Positions 15,780 to 25,041 of a DNA stretch of 50,640 bases are shown one piece after another; positions within the stretch are counted from its first letter, which is position 1; each line of letters starts with the position of its first letter. Where the stretch lies: the NCBI GenBank assembly GCA_030430365.1, contig JAUIFP010000011.1:1-50640 (forward strand). The letters run 5' to 3'. The position numbers were made by a program, and so were the translations under genes. The notes under the pieces were generated by a model. The model saw only the letters and a program-made list of their open reading frames with translations, searched no databases and was not told where the DNA came from. The stretch is from Alphaproteobacteria bacterium. GTDB taxonomy: Bacteria; Pseudomonadota; Alphaproteobacteria; Sphingomonadales; Sphingomonadaceae.

Positions 15780-16443
15780 ATGCGCAGAGCACGGTCTGTT
15801 CACTTTCCTGAATTCCCTGTACGGCACATTTCCGACTGTAAGGCTGAAGCGCGTGCGCTGCAGATGCGAGCTGCTTCAGACCGAGGCCGGCTTGGAAGAC
15901 CACCCCAAAACGCCCCCTCTTGTGCCAACAAACATGGCCGACACGCGCAGGCATGTCGCCAATCACCAGATTGACACGCTCGCGTATAGAGACCTTTCCG
16001 CCCGTTTCGATGCACGCACCTTGGGCAGACAGATCAACCAACACGGCATCCGCATTTCCTGCCAAGCCGTGGACCGCGTTAGGCTGTTGAATGCATAGCC
16101 TTAAGGGACGAGGCATGTGCTTGACCTTTTCCCTAATGAAGTCCGCGACATCGACTTTGCAGGAAAAACGAAATCCGGCGTACTCCCCGTTGATCCATCG
16201 TCTCTCCAACGCGACCAGGAAACCGCCGGATAGTTGAAGGAACATGAAGTCCTCAGGCGGGTGCTCATGGAACAGCCGCAATTTTGCCCCCGTCTGCGAG
16301 ACGTCGTGCACCACGCAAACATATTCGCCGCTCATACTACAAAGTTTAGCCGCTCGCAGCATGAGACGATGGCGACCATCCGTTCGGCGATCGAAACAGG
16401 GGTTCCACATCGAAACGTCTGTTGCGTTCATTTGCACCGTCAT
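15778..16443 (-). CDS. Tandem PilZ-domain protein (c-di-GMP effector)
   Basis: A 221-residue cytoplasmic protein with two PilZ-type repeats. The first has the full c-di-GMP signature: R20xxxR24 (RTDGR) and D47xSxxG52 (DVSQTG). The second (about residues 115-200) keeps DLSAQG but lacks a clear RxxxR arm, so it may not bind nucleotide. It lies about 110 bases downstream of motB in the same direction. PilZ proteins such as YcgR act as c-di-GMP-dependent brakes on the flagellar motor, so a motor-control role is inferred from the position. The ATG at 16443 was chosen for its GAGGG; a GTG at 16452 is an alternative. Confidence 0.8.
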   Translation of the reverse strand: MTVQMNATDVSMWNPCFDRRTDGRHRLMLRAAKLCSMSGEYVCVVHDVSQTGAKLRLFHEHPPEDFMFLQLSGGFLVALERRWINGEYAGFRFSCKVDVADFIREKVKHMPRPLRLCIQQPNAVHGLAGNADAVLVDLSAQGACIETGGKVSIRERVNLVIGDMPARVGHVCWHKRGRFGVVFQAGLGLKQLASAAHALQPYSRKCAVQGIQESEQTVLCA

Positions 16444-16555
16444 GACCGACACCCTCGGTTATTTGTATCCAAGCACAAGTACTTGATGGTAAATCAACCA
16501 TGCTTGAACGTGATTAAGATTGTCTAAACAGGTAAAGTAAATCCAGAATCTCGTT

Positions 16556-17395
16556 TCAATCCATCATCAAGATCGATATTCTGCGATTTCGTGGATCCTC
16601 TGGGTCGTTTCTTACAAGCAACTCGCGATCGGCGACACCTTCGATCCGCCGGAAGCGGCTGACCGGTAGCCCGTTGCGCATCAATGCTTGCCGCGTCGCC
16701 TCGGCCCTTCCGGCAGATAAGGCCCAATTGTTCCCGGCCCCACTTTTCCAGGGAAGCGCATCGGTATGGCCTCGGATCGTCAGGCCGCCGGCTTCGGGGG
16801 CGACGGCCTCTGCTACTGCATCGACCAAATGCGCTGCATCCGTGGTCAACACCGTCGTACCAAGCTGGAACATCGAGAAGTCAGCATCGTCGACAAGGTC
16901 TATCCGTATCCCTTGGGTCGTGTCGACAAGCCGAACTTGCCGGGTGAGACGCAAGAGACGTTGTGATTCCGAAAGCTTCTTCTCGAGACGATCCTTCATC
17001 AAATCGATCGTCTTCTTGCGCGAAGCACCCTCTTTAATGCCGCCAGTGGTATCGCGCGGAATTGTGAGCGAGCGCGTGCCCGTCTGTCCCGCGCGGTTGG
17101 GATAATTGTCGACGTCGGTAATCGACGAGCCGCCCAACATGCCGTCGGAACCGGCGCTTTCCTCGCGCATCTTCACCAATGTCGGCGTAAAGTAGTCGGC
17201 GATACCCTTGCGCTGGTTTTCCTCGGTCGCGCCAAGAAGCCAGAGCAGAAGGAAGAATGCCATCATCGCCGTCACGAAGTCGGCATAGGCCACTTTCCAA
17301 GCGCCGCCGTGATGGCCGGCCTCGGCGGCCATCACCACCTTCTTTACAATTACGGGGGGCGGCGGCTCATTCTTGCCGCGTGCGGAACTCGCCAT
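16556..17395 (-). CDS. motB: Flagellar stator protein MotB
   Basis: A 279-residue ion-channel and peptidoglycan anchor subunit. The N-terminus has the MotB plug/channel pattern HHGGAWKVAYADFVTAMMAF followed by a single membrane helix (about 36-55); Asp39 in YADF is the essential proton-binding residue. The C-terminal OmpA-like domain (about 150-279) includes LTIRGHTDALPWKSGAGNNW and the RAEATRQALMRNG helix that bind peptidoglycan. The start lies 1 base after the motA stop, so the two are translationally coupled. This is the canonical, complete stator, in contrast to the small pair at 26348-27438. Confidence 0.95.
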   Translation of the reverse strand: MASSARGKNEPPPPVIVKKVVMAAEAGHHGGAWKVAYADFVTAMMAFFLLLWLLGATEENQRKGIADYFTPTLVKMREESAGSDGMLGGSSITDVDNYPNRAGQTGTRSLTIPRDTTGGIKEGASRKKTIDLMKDRLEKKLSESQRLLRLTRQVRLVDTTQGIRIDLVDDADFSMFQLGTTVLTTDAAHLVDAVAEAVAPEAGGLTIRGHTDALPWKSGAGNNWALSAGRAEATRQALMRNGLPVSRFRRIEGVADRELLVRNDPEDPRNRRISILMMD

Positions 17396-17396
17396 T

Positions 17397-18260
17397 TCAG
17401 CGTCCCCTGAGGCTGTCGAGCAGCTCCGTCAGGCCAGGCCGGAAGTTGTGTCCGAGACCGGAGCGAGCAGATTCCACCACCAGCGGTTGCGGCCAGCCAT
17501 GCAGTGATGAGATTATCACCTGCTTTACCGCATGAAACACCTGTTCGTCCTGCTCGACAACCTGCTTGAGCCTGGATGCCAGCGGTCCAACGATGCCATA
17601 GGCAAGCAGCACACCGAGAAAGGTTCCTACAAGGGCAGAACCGATCATGCCTCCCAGAATGGCCGGGGGCTTGTCGATCGAGCCCATGGTCTTCACCACG
17701 CCCAGCACGGCGGCGACGATGCCCAGCGCAGGCAAGGCATCCGCCAGGCTTTGCAATGCGTGCTGCGGTTCGTGCATTTCGCTGAAATGCGTCTTCATGG
17801 CGTTGTCCATGACTTCTTCGACCGCATGCGTCTCGAGATTGCCGGAAGACACCACGATCAGCATCAGAGTGTCGCAAATCAGGGACACAAGCGGCTTGTT
17901 TGTCAGGAGACGCGGAAATTCGGCAAAGATCGGCGAGTTTTCGGGATCCTGCACATGCGCTTCCACGGCAACGGGACCCTCGCTGCGCAAGATACGCATG
18001 AGCTTCGTGGACAAAAGGATCGCATCGATGTGATCCTGCTTCGAATGTTTCGGTCCCTTGAATATCTTTACAAGGCCGCCACCGATCGCCTTGAGTTCAT
18101 GGAGCGAATTGCCCGCAATGATCGCGCCCAGCGCGGCGCCGCCGATTATCATCATCTCATGCGGCATTGCATGCATGACAGGGCCCAACGCGCCGCCCGT
18201 CAGCGCGAAGCCGCCAAAGACCATGATAAGCAGGACAACGATCCCGATTATTGCGTACAT
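17397..18260 (-). CDS. motA: Flagellar stator protein MotA
   Basis: A 287-residue inner-membrane protein with four hydrophobic segments (about 1-23, 32-50, 170-190 and 200-225) and a large cytoplasmic loop that meets FliG. The conserved LADALPALGIVAAVLGVVKT stretch carries the prolines of the proton path. It pairs with the immediately downstream motB. It starts 34 bases after flgL, so it is probably the tail of the rod-hook operon rather than a separate late gene. Length matches the family (about 285-295). Confidence 0.95.
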   Translation of the reverse strand: MYAIIGIVVLLIMVFGGFALTGGALGPVMHAMPHEMMIIGGAALGAIIAGNSLHELKAIGGGLVKIFKGPKHSKQDHIDAILLSTKLMRILRSEGPVAVEAHVQDPENSPIFAEFPRLLTNKPLVSLICDTLMLIVVSSGNLETHAVEEVMDNAMKTHFSEMHEPQHALQSLADALPALGIVAAVLGVVKTMGSIDKPPAILGGMIGSALVGTFLGVLLAYGIVGPLASRLKQVVEQDEQVFHAVKQVIISSLHGWPQPLVVESARSGLGHNFRPGLTELLDSLRGR

Positions 18261-18293
18261 TCTAAACCTCTAACTTTGGCGGTTTGACCAAAT

Positions 18294-19208
18294 TCACCGC
18301 ATCATGTCGAACAGCGAAAGGCTGGCCAGCTTGGCAAAGCTGGCCTGGCTTGCTTCCAGGACCGTCATGATTTCCTGCAATTCGGTAATGGCCGTTGCCG
18401 GATCTATACTGCCGACGACTGCCTGCTCATCGGCGCGCATTTCGCCCTGCCTGACATGCCGGGAGACATTAAGGTCAACCCAGTTCATTCGCCCGCCTAT
18501 GACCGTTTGGGTCGTGGTGATTTTTTCAAGGCCGGTATTCATGGCATCAAGCGCGTCGCGCGCGGCCGCCGCCGGATCGGGTGATCCGCCCGACAAGGCC
18601 TGAGCAAGTCCACTGATCACCGCGAAGAGATCGGTCGGCGCGCCAGCATGAGTGAAATTCAGGAATTCCGGGCCGGTTACTCCGCGTGTAACGGTTTGCC
18701 CGTCACCAAGGGGAAGGTCGCCAGAATTCGCCGTTCCAGCATAGACCGGATTACCGAAGGCATCGAACTGATACGCATTTCCTGTCGATTCCCCTCCGAA
18801 CAGGGAATGGCCCGAACTATCCTTCGAGTTGGCCAGGGCGACGAGGTTGCTGCTGATATTTGCGAGTTGCTCGCCAATGGCGTGGCGCTGCACATCGCTG
18901 AGAGTTCCAGTCGCGGCCTGGGTTGCCAGTTCCTGCGCGCGTATAAGGTTGTCTGCCATTTCCTGAATGGCACTGTCAGCCAGCGTTAGATCCGACATGG
19001 CCCGATTGGCGTTTGCTTTGTCGACAAGGGCCAGTTCTTCCGCGCGGGCAAGCTCCCGCAAGCGGGAAGCTGCAACAGGATCATCTGACGATTGATTGAT
19101 GCGCTGGCCGCTCGACACCTGGCTTTGCAGGAGCTCGGCGCGCTTGCGCAGGGCAGTCAGGTCTTGCGTCGCCCGCTCATAAAAGGCGCTGGTAGATAGG
19201 ATCGTCAT
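18294..19208 (-). CDS. flgL: Flagellar hook-filament junction protein FlgL (HAP3)
   Basis: A 304-residue protein exported by the flagellar type III system that joins the hook to the filament. The N-terminus has the flagellin-like coiled-coil pattern (LQSQVSSGQRINQSSDDPVA) and the C-terminus the matching terminal helix (EIMTVLEASQASFAKLASLS). Flagellin-like N and C ends with a variable middle are diagnostic of FlgL. It directly follows flgK, as expected. Confidence 0.92.
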   Translation of the reverse strand: MTILSTSAFYERATQDLTALRKRAELLQSQVSSGQRINQSSDDPVAASRLRELARAEELALVDKANANRAMSDLTLADSAIQEMADNLIRAQELATQAATGTLSDVQRHAIGEQLANISSNLVALANSKDSSGHSLFGGESTGNAYQFDAFGNPVYAGTANSGDLPLGDGQTVTRGVTGPEFLNFTHAGAPTDLFAVISGLAQALSGGSPDPAAAARDALDAMNTGLEKITTTQTVIGGRMNWVDLNVSRHVRQGEMRADEQAVVGSIDPATAITELQEIMTVLEASQASFAKLASLSLFDMMR

Positions 19209-19215
19209 GATGCCC

Positions 19216-20553
19216 TCATCTAATGCTCAACAAGGTATCGAAAATGTCGGTGGCAACCTGCATCGCCCGACCGGAAGCCTGGAACGCCTGCTGGAACCGG
19301 ATGAGATTCACCGCCTCCTGATCGAGGTCGACGCCTGCCTGGCTCTGCAAGGCAATACTCGCCGAGGAGGCAATCGTGTTGAGAGCGTCGCGCGTGGTCG
19401 TGAGCCCGGACACCTTGCTCGACACGGCGAATATGACGGAGTTCAGCTGCTCCGCCATTTTGTTGGAGGACAGTGCGTTTCTGAGCGCAGAGAGATTGCC
19501 GGGATCCCTCGAGCCCGCCCCTGCTCCCGCAGGAGCGGTGGCAATGCCTCCGGGAGTGCTTAATGCAACTGCTATATCGTCGGCGCCGGTGCCGGAAAAG
19601 AATGCCTGCCCTGCCGTTCCGTCCAGAGCAGCACCGCTTGTCTGCACTGTGTTCACAATCGAAATGATATTCGCAGCCACCGAATTCAGATCGTCGCGAT
19701 AGTCCCGCAAATGGTCCAGTGCCTGCGCACGGCCTGCAAGATCGCCACCTGAAAGCGTCAACGCCGAACCGCCGACAGCAAAGGTCAGCGTTCCGTCCGT
19801 AGCAACCGTCGAGGTGAGAGGCGAAGCCGTGCCACCCTGAACGAGCGGTACCGATCCGCCCGAACCAAGCCGCACTTCGACGGTTTGATCGGAGGCAATT
19901 GATACCGAGACATCGGACCTTTCGCTAAGCTTCTGCAGCATCAGATCGCGCTGATCGAGCAGCGCGGACTGATCGGAGCTGCCGTTCTGTGCGCGGACGA
20001 GACGCAAATTGATCTGCGCGAGTTCTCCGGCATACAGATTGACTTCGTTTACGCTTGCGGCCGCATCAAAATGGAGGCTGTCGCCCACCGCATCCAAGGA
20101 TACGGAAGCCACGTTGAAGCTGCGCGCCAATGTCTGCGCACTTTCCAGCACAGATGCGCGCAAAGAAAGGTCCGTAGGATCGGTCGTGAGGCCTTCAAGC
20201 TCACCTTCGAAGTCGACCAGCGTTTCGAAGATCCTTGCGTTCTCGATCGAGGCCTGGATGTTCTCCAGACCGCTCAACTCGGTGTTGGCACGTATGCTGT
20301 CTGAAGTTGTTCGGCGAACTTCCGCCAGGCGAAAGAGGTCCGCATTCCGCTCCACACCGGCCAGCCTGACGCCTGAAAGCGACGTACCGCCCGGCTGTCC
20401 GCTGGCGCTGGGATAGGCCACCTCAGACAGATGGGCCGTCCGTCGCACATAGCCGTCGCTCGACGCGTTGGCGATGTTCTGCGCCGTCACGTCCAGCGCC
20501 GCGCGTGCTGCCTTTGCGCCGCTCGCCGCAATGGTGAGGAGATCGGATGCCAT
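19216..20553 (-). CDS. flgK: Flagellar hook-associated protein FlgK (HAP1)
   Basis: A 445-residue axial protein. The N-terminus matches the rod/hook/HAP family (AALDVTAQNIANASSDGYVR with the ANxNTxGY-like motif), and the C-terminus carries the partner helix (DLDQEAVNLIRFQQAFQASG). It forms the first junction ring at the hook tip. It sits 2 bases after flgJ and 7 bases before flgL, in one operon. Confidence 0.94.
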   Translation of the reverse strand: MASDLLTIAASGAKAARAALDVTAQNIANASSDGYVRRTAHLSEVAYPSASGQPGGTSLSGVRLAGVERNADLFRLAEVRRTTSDSIRANTELSGLENIQASIENARIFETLVDFEGELEGLTTDPTDLSLRASVLESAQTLARSFNVASVSLDAVGDSLHFDAAASVNEVNLYAGELAQINLRLVRAQNGSSDQSALLDQRDLMLQKLSERSDVSVSIASDQTVEVRLGSGGSVPLVQGGTASPLTSTVATDGTLTFAVGGSALTLSGGDLAGRAQALDHLRDYRDDLNSVAANIISIVNTVQTSGAALDGTAGQAFFSGTGADDIAVALSTPGGIATAPAGAGAGSRDPGNLSALRNALSSNKMAEQLNSVIFAVSSKVSGLTTTRDALNTIASSASIALQSQAGVDLDQEAVNLIRFQQAFQASGRAMQVATDIFDTLLSIR

Positions 20554-20555
20554 AT

Positions 20556-20843
20556 CTATTTCTTCGGCTCAGGTGCGATTTGGGAAGCGAGCTGCATCTC
20601 GATCATCTTCGCGAAGCCAAGCGTGCCGCTCTCTGCGAGAATATCTGCAAACCTTTCATCCATCATCTGGCGAAAGGTATCCGAGCCCTGACCACCAAGC
20701 AGCTCGTCCCCGAAGCCAGCCTTGCGAGCAGATGCGAGCATCTGGCGCGCAAAAATAGCTTCGAAGCCCTTGGCCACTTCGCTCAGGCCTTGGCGCTCGC
20801 TCTTTTGCGAGCTCAACTCGAAGGTGGTTGCAACAGGTATCAT
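20556..20843 (-). CDS. flgJ: Rod-binding protein FlgJ, N-terminal domain only
   Basis: A 95-residue protein corresponding to the rod-binding half of FlgJ (VAKGFEAIFARQMLASARKA and LGFAKMIEMQLASQ). It acts as a scaffold or cap for rod assembly. The C-terminal muramidase domain present in enteric FlgJ is missing. A separate lytic transglycosylase gene at 28717-29577 in the same locus probably supplies peptidoglycan cutting. The start overlaps the flgI stop (ATGA). Confidence 0.9.
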   Translation of the reverse strand: MIPVATTFELSSQKSERQGLSEVAKGFEAIFARQMLASARKAGFGDELLGGQGSDTFRQMMDERFADILAESGTLGFAKMIEMQLASQIAPEPKK

Positions 20844-21940
20844 ATCACTACCATCTCTGCGTTGAGCGCCCCAGCTTGCTTCAGCGATTCAAGGATCGCC
20901 ACCAGATCAGACGGCGTGACCCCCAATAAGTTAAGCGCATCAACCAATTGAGCGAGCGATGCGCCGGGCTGGAAGTTCGCAACATGAGCATAGCCCTGCT
21001 CGATTTCGAGCGTGCTTGCTTCTTCCGTGGCCGTCCGGCCGCGACTGAACGGTTCGGGTTGGATCACCCTGGGATCTTCTTCAACGCGTACGACGAGCTG
21101 GCCATGGCTGATCGCGGCGGGAGACAGACGCACCGCGCTGTTGATCACCACAGTGCCCGTACGGCTGTTGACGATAACCTTCGCCCTGCTTTCGGCTGGT
21201 TCGACCTCGATCATCTCGATTTGCGCCATCATGCTGGCCCGCGTGTCCGCACCAGTCGGAAGATAGAGAGCCAGTGTCACGCCATCTTCGATGGAGGCCA
21301 CGCCCGGAAAGCGGACATTGATCGCATCGCGCACGCGTGTGCTTGTCAGAAAATCGGCTTCGAACAGATTCCAGCGCAATACCGCGGAACTGTCGAAATT
21401 GGTGACGACTGCTCGCTCGACACTGGCGCCGCCGACTATCCGGCCGACGGTCGGAACATTGACGGTCAGCTTGGATCCATCCTTGCCGCTCACGCCGAGA
21501 CCGCCGACAGCAAGGTTGCCCTGCGCCATCGCGTAGATTTGGCCGTCAGCACCGTAAAGCGGGCTGAGGATCAGCGCACCCCCACGAAGGCTCTTGGCCT
21601 TGCCCATGGTCGAGACAGTCACGTCGATGCGCTGGCCCGGCTTGGCAAAGGCGGGGAGCTCGGCAGTGACAATCACCGCCGCCGCGTTCTTGAGACCTGG
21701 GCTTACACCCGGTGGGAGCTGCAACCCAAGCCGGCCCGACACGCCCCGCGCGGCCTGCGTCAGATATTCCAGATTGTCGTCGCCCGTACCGTCCAGACCG
21801 ACTACGACCCCGTAACCGGTAAGCTGGTTGGAACGGACTCCCTGGAACGCACCCAAGTCGCGAATACGCTCCGCATGGGCTGGTGCCGTCGCCATGAAGA
21901 TGGCGGAGAGCGCAAGCAGCAAGAATTGAAAGCGAGACAT
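20840..21940 (-). CDS. flgI: Flagellar P-ring protein FlgI
   Basis: A 366-residue periplasmic protein with a signal peptide (residues 1-23, ending in APAHA). It forms the P ring around the rod in the peptidoglycan layer. The start of the mature protein is highly conserved: ERIRDLGAFQGVRSNQLTGY and GVVVGLDGTGDD. The ending ALNAEMVVI is also typical of the family. It is placed between flgH and flgJ as in most gram-negative bacteria. Confidence 0.96.
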   Translation of the reverse strand: MSRFQFLLLALSAIFMATAPAHAERIRDLGAFQGVRSNQLTGYGVVVGLDGTGDDNLEYLTQAARGVSGRLGLQLPPGVSPGLKNAAAVIVTAELPAFAKPGQRIDVTVSTMGKAKSLRGGALILSPLYGADGQIYAMAQGNLAVGGLGVSGKDGSKLTVNVPTVGRIVGGASVERAVVTNFDSSAVLRWNLFEADFLTSTRVRDAINVRFPGVASIEDGVTLALYLPTGADTRASMMAQIEMIEVEPAESRAKVIVNSRTGTVVINSAVRLSPAAISHGQLVVRVEEDPRVIQPEPFSRGRTATEEASTLEIEQGYAHVANFQPGASLAQLVDALNLLGVTPSDLVAILESLKQAGALNAEMVVI

Positions 21941-21952
21941 TTCGCACCTCGA

Positions 21953-22627
21953 TCAGAATGGGGTGAGCATGTTGAAGAACCGGCTGAGCCAACCTTCGCG
22001 CCCTGCACGTTGAATTGAACCCTTGCCGGAATAGATTATGCGAGCATCGGCCACGCGGCTGGAAAGAATCCGGCTATCCTCATCAACATCGGACAAACGA
22101 ACGATGCCGGAGAACTGGATCCACTCTTCCCCCTGGCTGAGCTTCATGCGTTTTTCGCCGCGCACCAATGCCGTCCCATTGGGCCGGACTTCCGCGATCG
22201 TCACACTGAGCTGACCGGACAAGGCGTTTGACTGGGTGGCCTTCCCCTGCCCCTTGAAGGATGAATCTCCAGAGGCCGAAAGCGCATCCGGGCTGAGAAA
22301 GCTGAATGGACCTGTCGCCGGCGGTGCAAGCGTAAAGCCGCCTTCGCGGTCTGTGTTCGAACCGGCCGCCTTGGTTGTGCTGGTGGATTCGACCAGCAGG
22401 ATCGTCAGCGGATCGCCGATGGAGCGAGCTCGGTTGCCGATATAGAGCGGCGCATATCCCATATCGACCTGAAAAATGCTGCCATTCTCCGGCGCACGCG
22501 GCGCCGCGATCGGGGCTGGCGGCAATGTCGCAGCAAAGTCGGTAGAAGGCTCCGCGCTCTTGCACGCAGACGTCACACCGCCCAACAAGGTCACTGCCAC
22601 CATGATGTTGATGTTGATATTGCTCAT
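21953..22627 (-). CDS. flgH: Flagellar L-ring lipoprotein FlgH
   Basis: A 224-residue outer-membrane lipoprotein forming the L ring. The N-terminal signal ends in VTSAC, so Cys22 would be the lipidated residue. Conserved segments include RSIGDPLTILLVESTSTTKA and GTALVRGEKRMKLSQGEEWI, and the C-terminus LSRFFNMLTPF is a family hallmark. The ATG at 22627 was chosen for the clean lipoprotein signal; a frame extension to 22669 lies inside flgG. It follows the flgG stop by 4 bases. Confidence 0.94.
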   Translation of the reverse strand: MSNININIMVAVTLLGGVTSACKSAEPSTDFAATLPPAPIAAPRAPENGSIFQVDMGYAPLYIGNRARSIGDPLTILLVESTSTTKAAGSNTDREGGFTLAPPATGPFSFLSPDALSASGDSSFKGQGKATQSNALSGQLSVTIAEVRPNGTALVRGEKRMKLSQGEEWIQFSGIVRLSDVDEDSRILSSRVADARIIYSGKGSIQRAGREGWLSRFFNMLTPF

Positions 22628-22631
22628 GTCA

Positions 22632-23420
22632 TTACATCGTCTGGTTTGCGTTGCGCAGCATTTCATCAACTGCGGAAATCATCTTGGAATTGATTTCGTA
22701 GGCGCGCTGGCACTCGATCATGTCGACCAGCTCTTCCACGACGTTGACGTTCGATCCCTCCAGCATGCCCTGCCGGATATTGCCCCGTCCGGATTCCCCC
22801 GGAGCGCCCAACAGAGGTGCGCCGCTGGCTGCGGTTTCGAGCAGAAAGTTTTCGCCAGTTGCCTGCAAGCCGGCAGGGTTGGTGAAGGATGCAAGCTGAA
22901 GCTGGCCGAGCTCGGAAGGCTCCGCTCCATCAGCGGTCGTTGCCGATACCGTACCGTCCGCAGCTACCGAGATGGCCAGCATGCCTTCCGGTACAGTAAT
23001 GGCAGGCTGAACCCGGTAACCCTGTGCCGTAACCAATTCGCCTTCGGCCGAAACGGTGAAATTGCCGGCTCGGGTATAGGCTAGTTGTCCGCCAGGCATT
23101 TCGACTTGGAAATAGCCTTCGCCGTCCAGAGCAAGATCCAATGCGTTGCCGGTGTTATTTAGCGTGCCCTGCGTGACGATCCGGCTGGTAGACTGGATTG
23201 CAACGCCCGTGCCCAGGTTGAGCCCGGTGGCGTAAGCCGTTTCGGAACTGGACTGCTGCCCGGCCACACGCATGTTCTGATAGGCAAGAGTGGCGAAATT
23301 GGCACGTTCGCGCTTAAACCCCGTTGTCCCGACATTCGCCAGGTTGTTGGCAATGACACGCATCTTGGTGTCTTGCGCCTCTAGGCCCGTGCGGGCGACT
23401 TGAAGTGCAGAATTCGGCAT
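22632..23420 (-). CDS. flgG: Distal rod protein FlgG
   Basis: A 262-residue axial protein. It has the N-terminal ANNLANVGTTGFKRERANF motif, the LNTG-type middle (NTGNALDLALDGEGYFQVEM) and the C-terminal ELVDMIECQRAYEINSKMIS helix. Length equals the family standard (260-262), and the sequence is the most conserved of the rod/hook proteins here. It lies in the order flgE-F-G-H-I. Confidence 0.96.
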   Translation of the reverse strand: MPNSALQVARTGLEAQDTKMRVIANNLANVGTTGFKRERANFATLAYQNMRVAGQQSSSETAYATGLNLGTGVAIQSTSRIVTQGTLNNTGNALDLALDGEGYFQVEMPGGQLAYTRAGNFTVSAEGELVTAQGYRVQPAITVPEGMLAISVAADGTVSATTADGAEPSELGQLQLASFTNPAGLQATGENFLLETAASGAPLLGAPGESGRGNIRQGMLEGSNVNVVEELVDMIECQRAYEINSKMISAVDEMLRNANQTM

Positions 23421-23444
23421 TGATCAGTCTCCTTCCAAGACCAT

Positions 23445-24185
23445 TCAGATTCGCATCAGGGTCGCAGCGCCCTCGTCCAGCTCCTTGGCCGTAGCGACGA
23501 GTTTGGTGCGCATTTCGAAGAGGCGCTGAGCCTCAACCATTTCGACCAGGATCTGGGTGACATCGACATTCGATTGCTCGACTGCGCCGCTATGGACGCG
23601 AGCCTCTTCATCCTGTGGCAGAACGCCGCCGTCCGGAACGCGGAATAACCCGTCCAGACCCTTGGCGATGGCGCTGCCCTCCCAACTGACGAGCTTGATC
23701 CGATCCACTGCTTGAGGCGGTGCCTCCGGCGTGCTGTCGTCTGCCGAAAAAACACTGCCGTCTGGGCCGATCGTCACCAGGCTACCGGGCGGAACCGTGA
23801 TCGGTCCGCTTGAGCCGATGACTGGCCGGCCGTCTCCATTTACCAGAGCCCCGCTGGCGGAGACCGAAAGGTCTCCCCTGCGCGTATAGCCTTCGCTGCC
23901 ATCCGTGGCCTGGACCGCGAGCAGTCCGTTGCCTTCGATCGCAATATCCAGATCGCGGCCTGTTTCGATGAATGAACCGGCCGACATATCCGCACCGACA
24001 ATGCCGTTCCGCACCATGGTCCGCCCCTCCAGCGAGGTCGGGCTCGCAACGCGTATGGGCGTCGAATGAAAGGTTTCCGCACGGAAACCGATCGTCTGCG
24101 CATTCGCCAGATTGCTGGAGACTGCACCTTGGCGGATCATGGAATCATTCATGCCCGAAATGGCGGTGTAGATAAGCCGGTCCAT
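23445..24185 (-). CDS. flgF: Proximal rod protein FlgF
   Basis: A 246-residue rod protein of the same family as FlgG: SSNLANAQTIGFRAETFHST at the N-terminus, DLDIAIEGNGLLAVQATDG in the middle and the ILVEMVEAQRLFEMRTKLVA helix at the C-terminus. The MDRLIYTAISGM start is typical of FlgF. It is located between flgE and flgG. Confidence 0.93.
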   Translation of the reverse strand: MDRLIYTAISGMNDSMIRQGAVSSNLANAQTIGFRAETFHSTPIRVASPTSLEGRTMVRNGIVGADMSAGSFIETGRDLDIAIEGNGLLAVQATDGSEGYTRRGDLSVSASGALVNGDGRPVIGSSGPITVPPGSLVTIGPDGSVFSADDSTPEAPPQAVDRIKLVSWEGSAIAKGLDGLFRVPDGGVLPQDEEARVHSGAVEQSNVDVTQILVEMVEAQRLFEMRTKLVATAKELDEGAATLMRI

Positions 24186-24190
24186 ATCGA

Positions 24191-25003
24191 TCAGGTCCGC
24201 AGGTTGATCACGGTTTGAGAGATCTGGCTGGCCGTATCGATCGCCTTTGCATTGGCCTGGAAATTCCGCTGTGCGGTGATCAGGGCAACGAGTTCTTCGG
24301 CGATATCGACGTTGGACCGTTCAAGCGATCCGGCCAGCAGCCCACCATACTTGCCTTCGCTTGGGTTGCCATATTCAGCCGCGCCCGAAAGCCCAGTGGC
24401 CTGCCAGTTGGACGATCCGACCTGCTTCAGGCCTGTAGGCGCGATGAAAGTGGCGAGCGCTGTCTTGCCGATAATCTCTGTCGTGCCATCGTCGAACGAA
24501 GCAACGACATTGCCATTCTCATTGATCGCGACGCCGGCGAAGCTGGCGCCAGCCGTATTGGTTGCCGGCAGCAACATGTCGCCAGGCGTGGTCGAGGTCG
24601 GGATACCGGCGGCATCGACGGGAAAGCCCTGCAGACGATTGTCCGACCCGTCAGTGATATAGCCAGCTTCGTCGACGCTGAAGCTGCCATTGCGGGTGTA
24701 ATAGGTCTGGCCGGTCACGCCCGAACGGGTCGTGAAGAAGCCATCGCCGCCGATTGAAACGTCCAGAGCCGAACCGGTCTGCTCAATCGGGCCGACGGAA
24801 AAATTCTGAGTAATGCTTTCAACTGCGGAGCCGACACCCTGAATCATCTTCGGATTTGTGATGGCAGATCCGGCCACCACGTCGGCAAATTCAGTCCGGC
24901 TTTTCTTGAAGCCGTTCGTTTCCGCATTGGCGATGTTGTGAGCAATAACGCCCAGATCGGTCTGGGCATTCTTCATTCCGTTGAGAGAAGTATAGAATGA
25001 CAT
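24191..25003 (-). CDS. flgE: Flagellar hook protein FlgE, short form
   Basis: A 270-residue axial protein that polymerises into the hook. The N-terminus MSFYTSLNGMKNAQTDLGVI and AHNIANAETNGFKKSRTEFA matches FlgE, and the C-terminus has ELVALITAQRNFQANAKAID followed by ISQTVINLR. It is far shorter than the enteric protein (about 400 residues) and lacks most of the surface-exposed D2 region, close to the minimal core. Gene order (after flgD, before flgF) supports the name over another rod protein. Confidence 0.9.
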   Translation of the reverse strand: MSFYTSLNGMKNAQTDLGVIAHNIANAETNGFKKSRTEFADVVAGSAITNPKMIQGVGSAVESITQNFSVGPIEQTGSALDVSIGGDGFFTTRSGVTGQTYYTRNGSFSVDEAGYITDGSDNRLQGFPVDAAGIPTSTTPGDMLLPATNTAGASFAGVAINENGNVVASFDDGTTEIIGKTALATFIAPTGLKQVGSSNWQATGLSGAAEYGNPSEGKYGGLLAGSLERSNVDIAEELVALITAQRNFQANAKAIDTASQISQTVINLRT

Positions 25004-25041
25004 GAGTATTCTCCTTTAGGTAGATTCTTCGAAGCCTGGGA

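Noticed and set aside
17532..18287. 251-codon plus-strand frame opposite motA
   Set aside because: Rich in His, Arg and Gln with no motif; motA on the other strand is certain.
20948..22018. 356-codon plus-strand frame opposite flgI
   Set aside because: Antisense shadow; flgI is a highly conserved gene and the frame has no recognisable domain.
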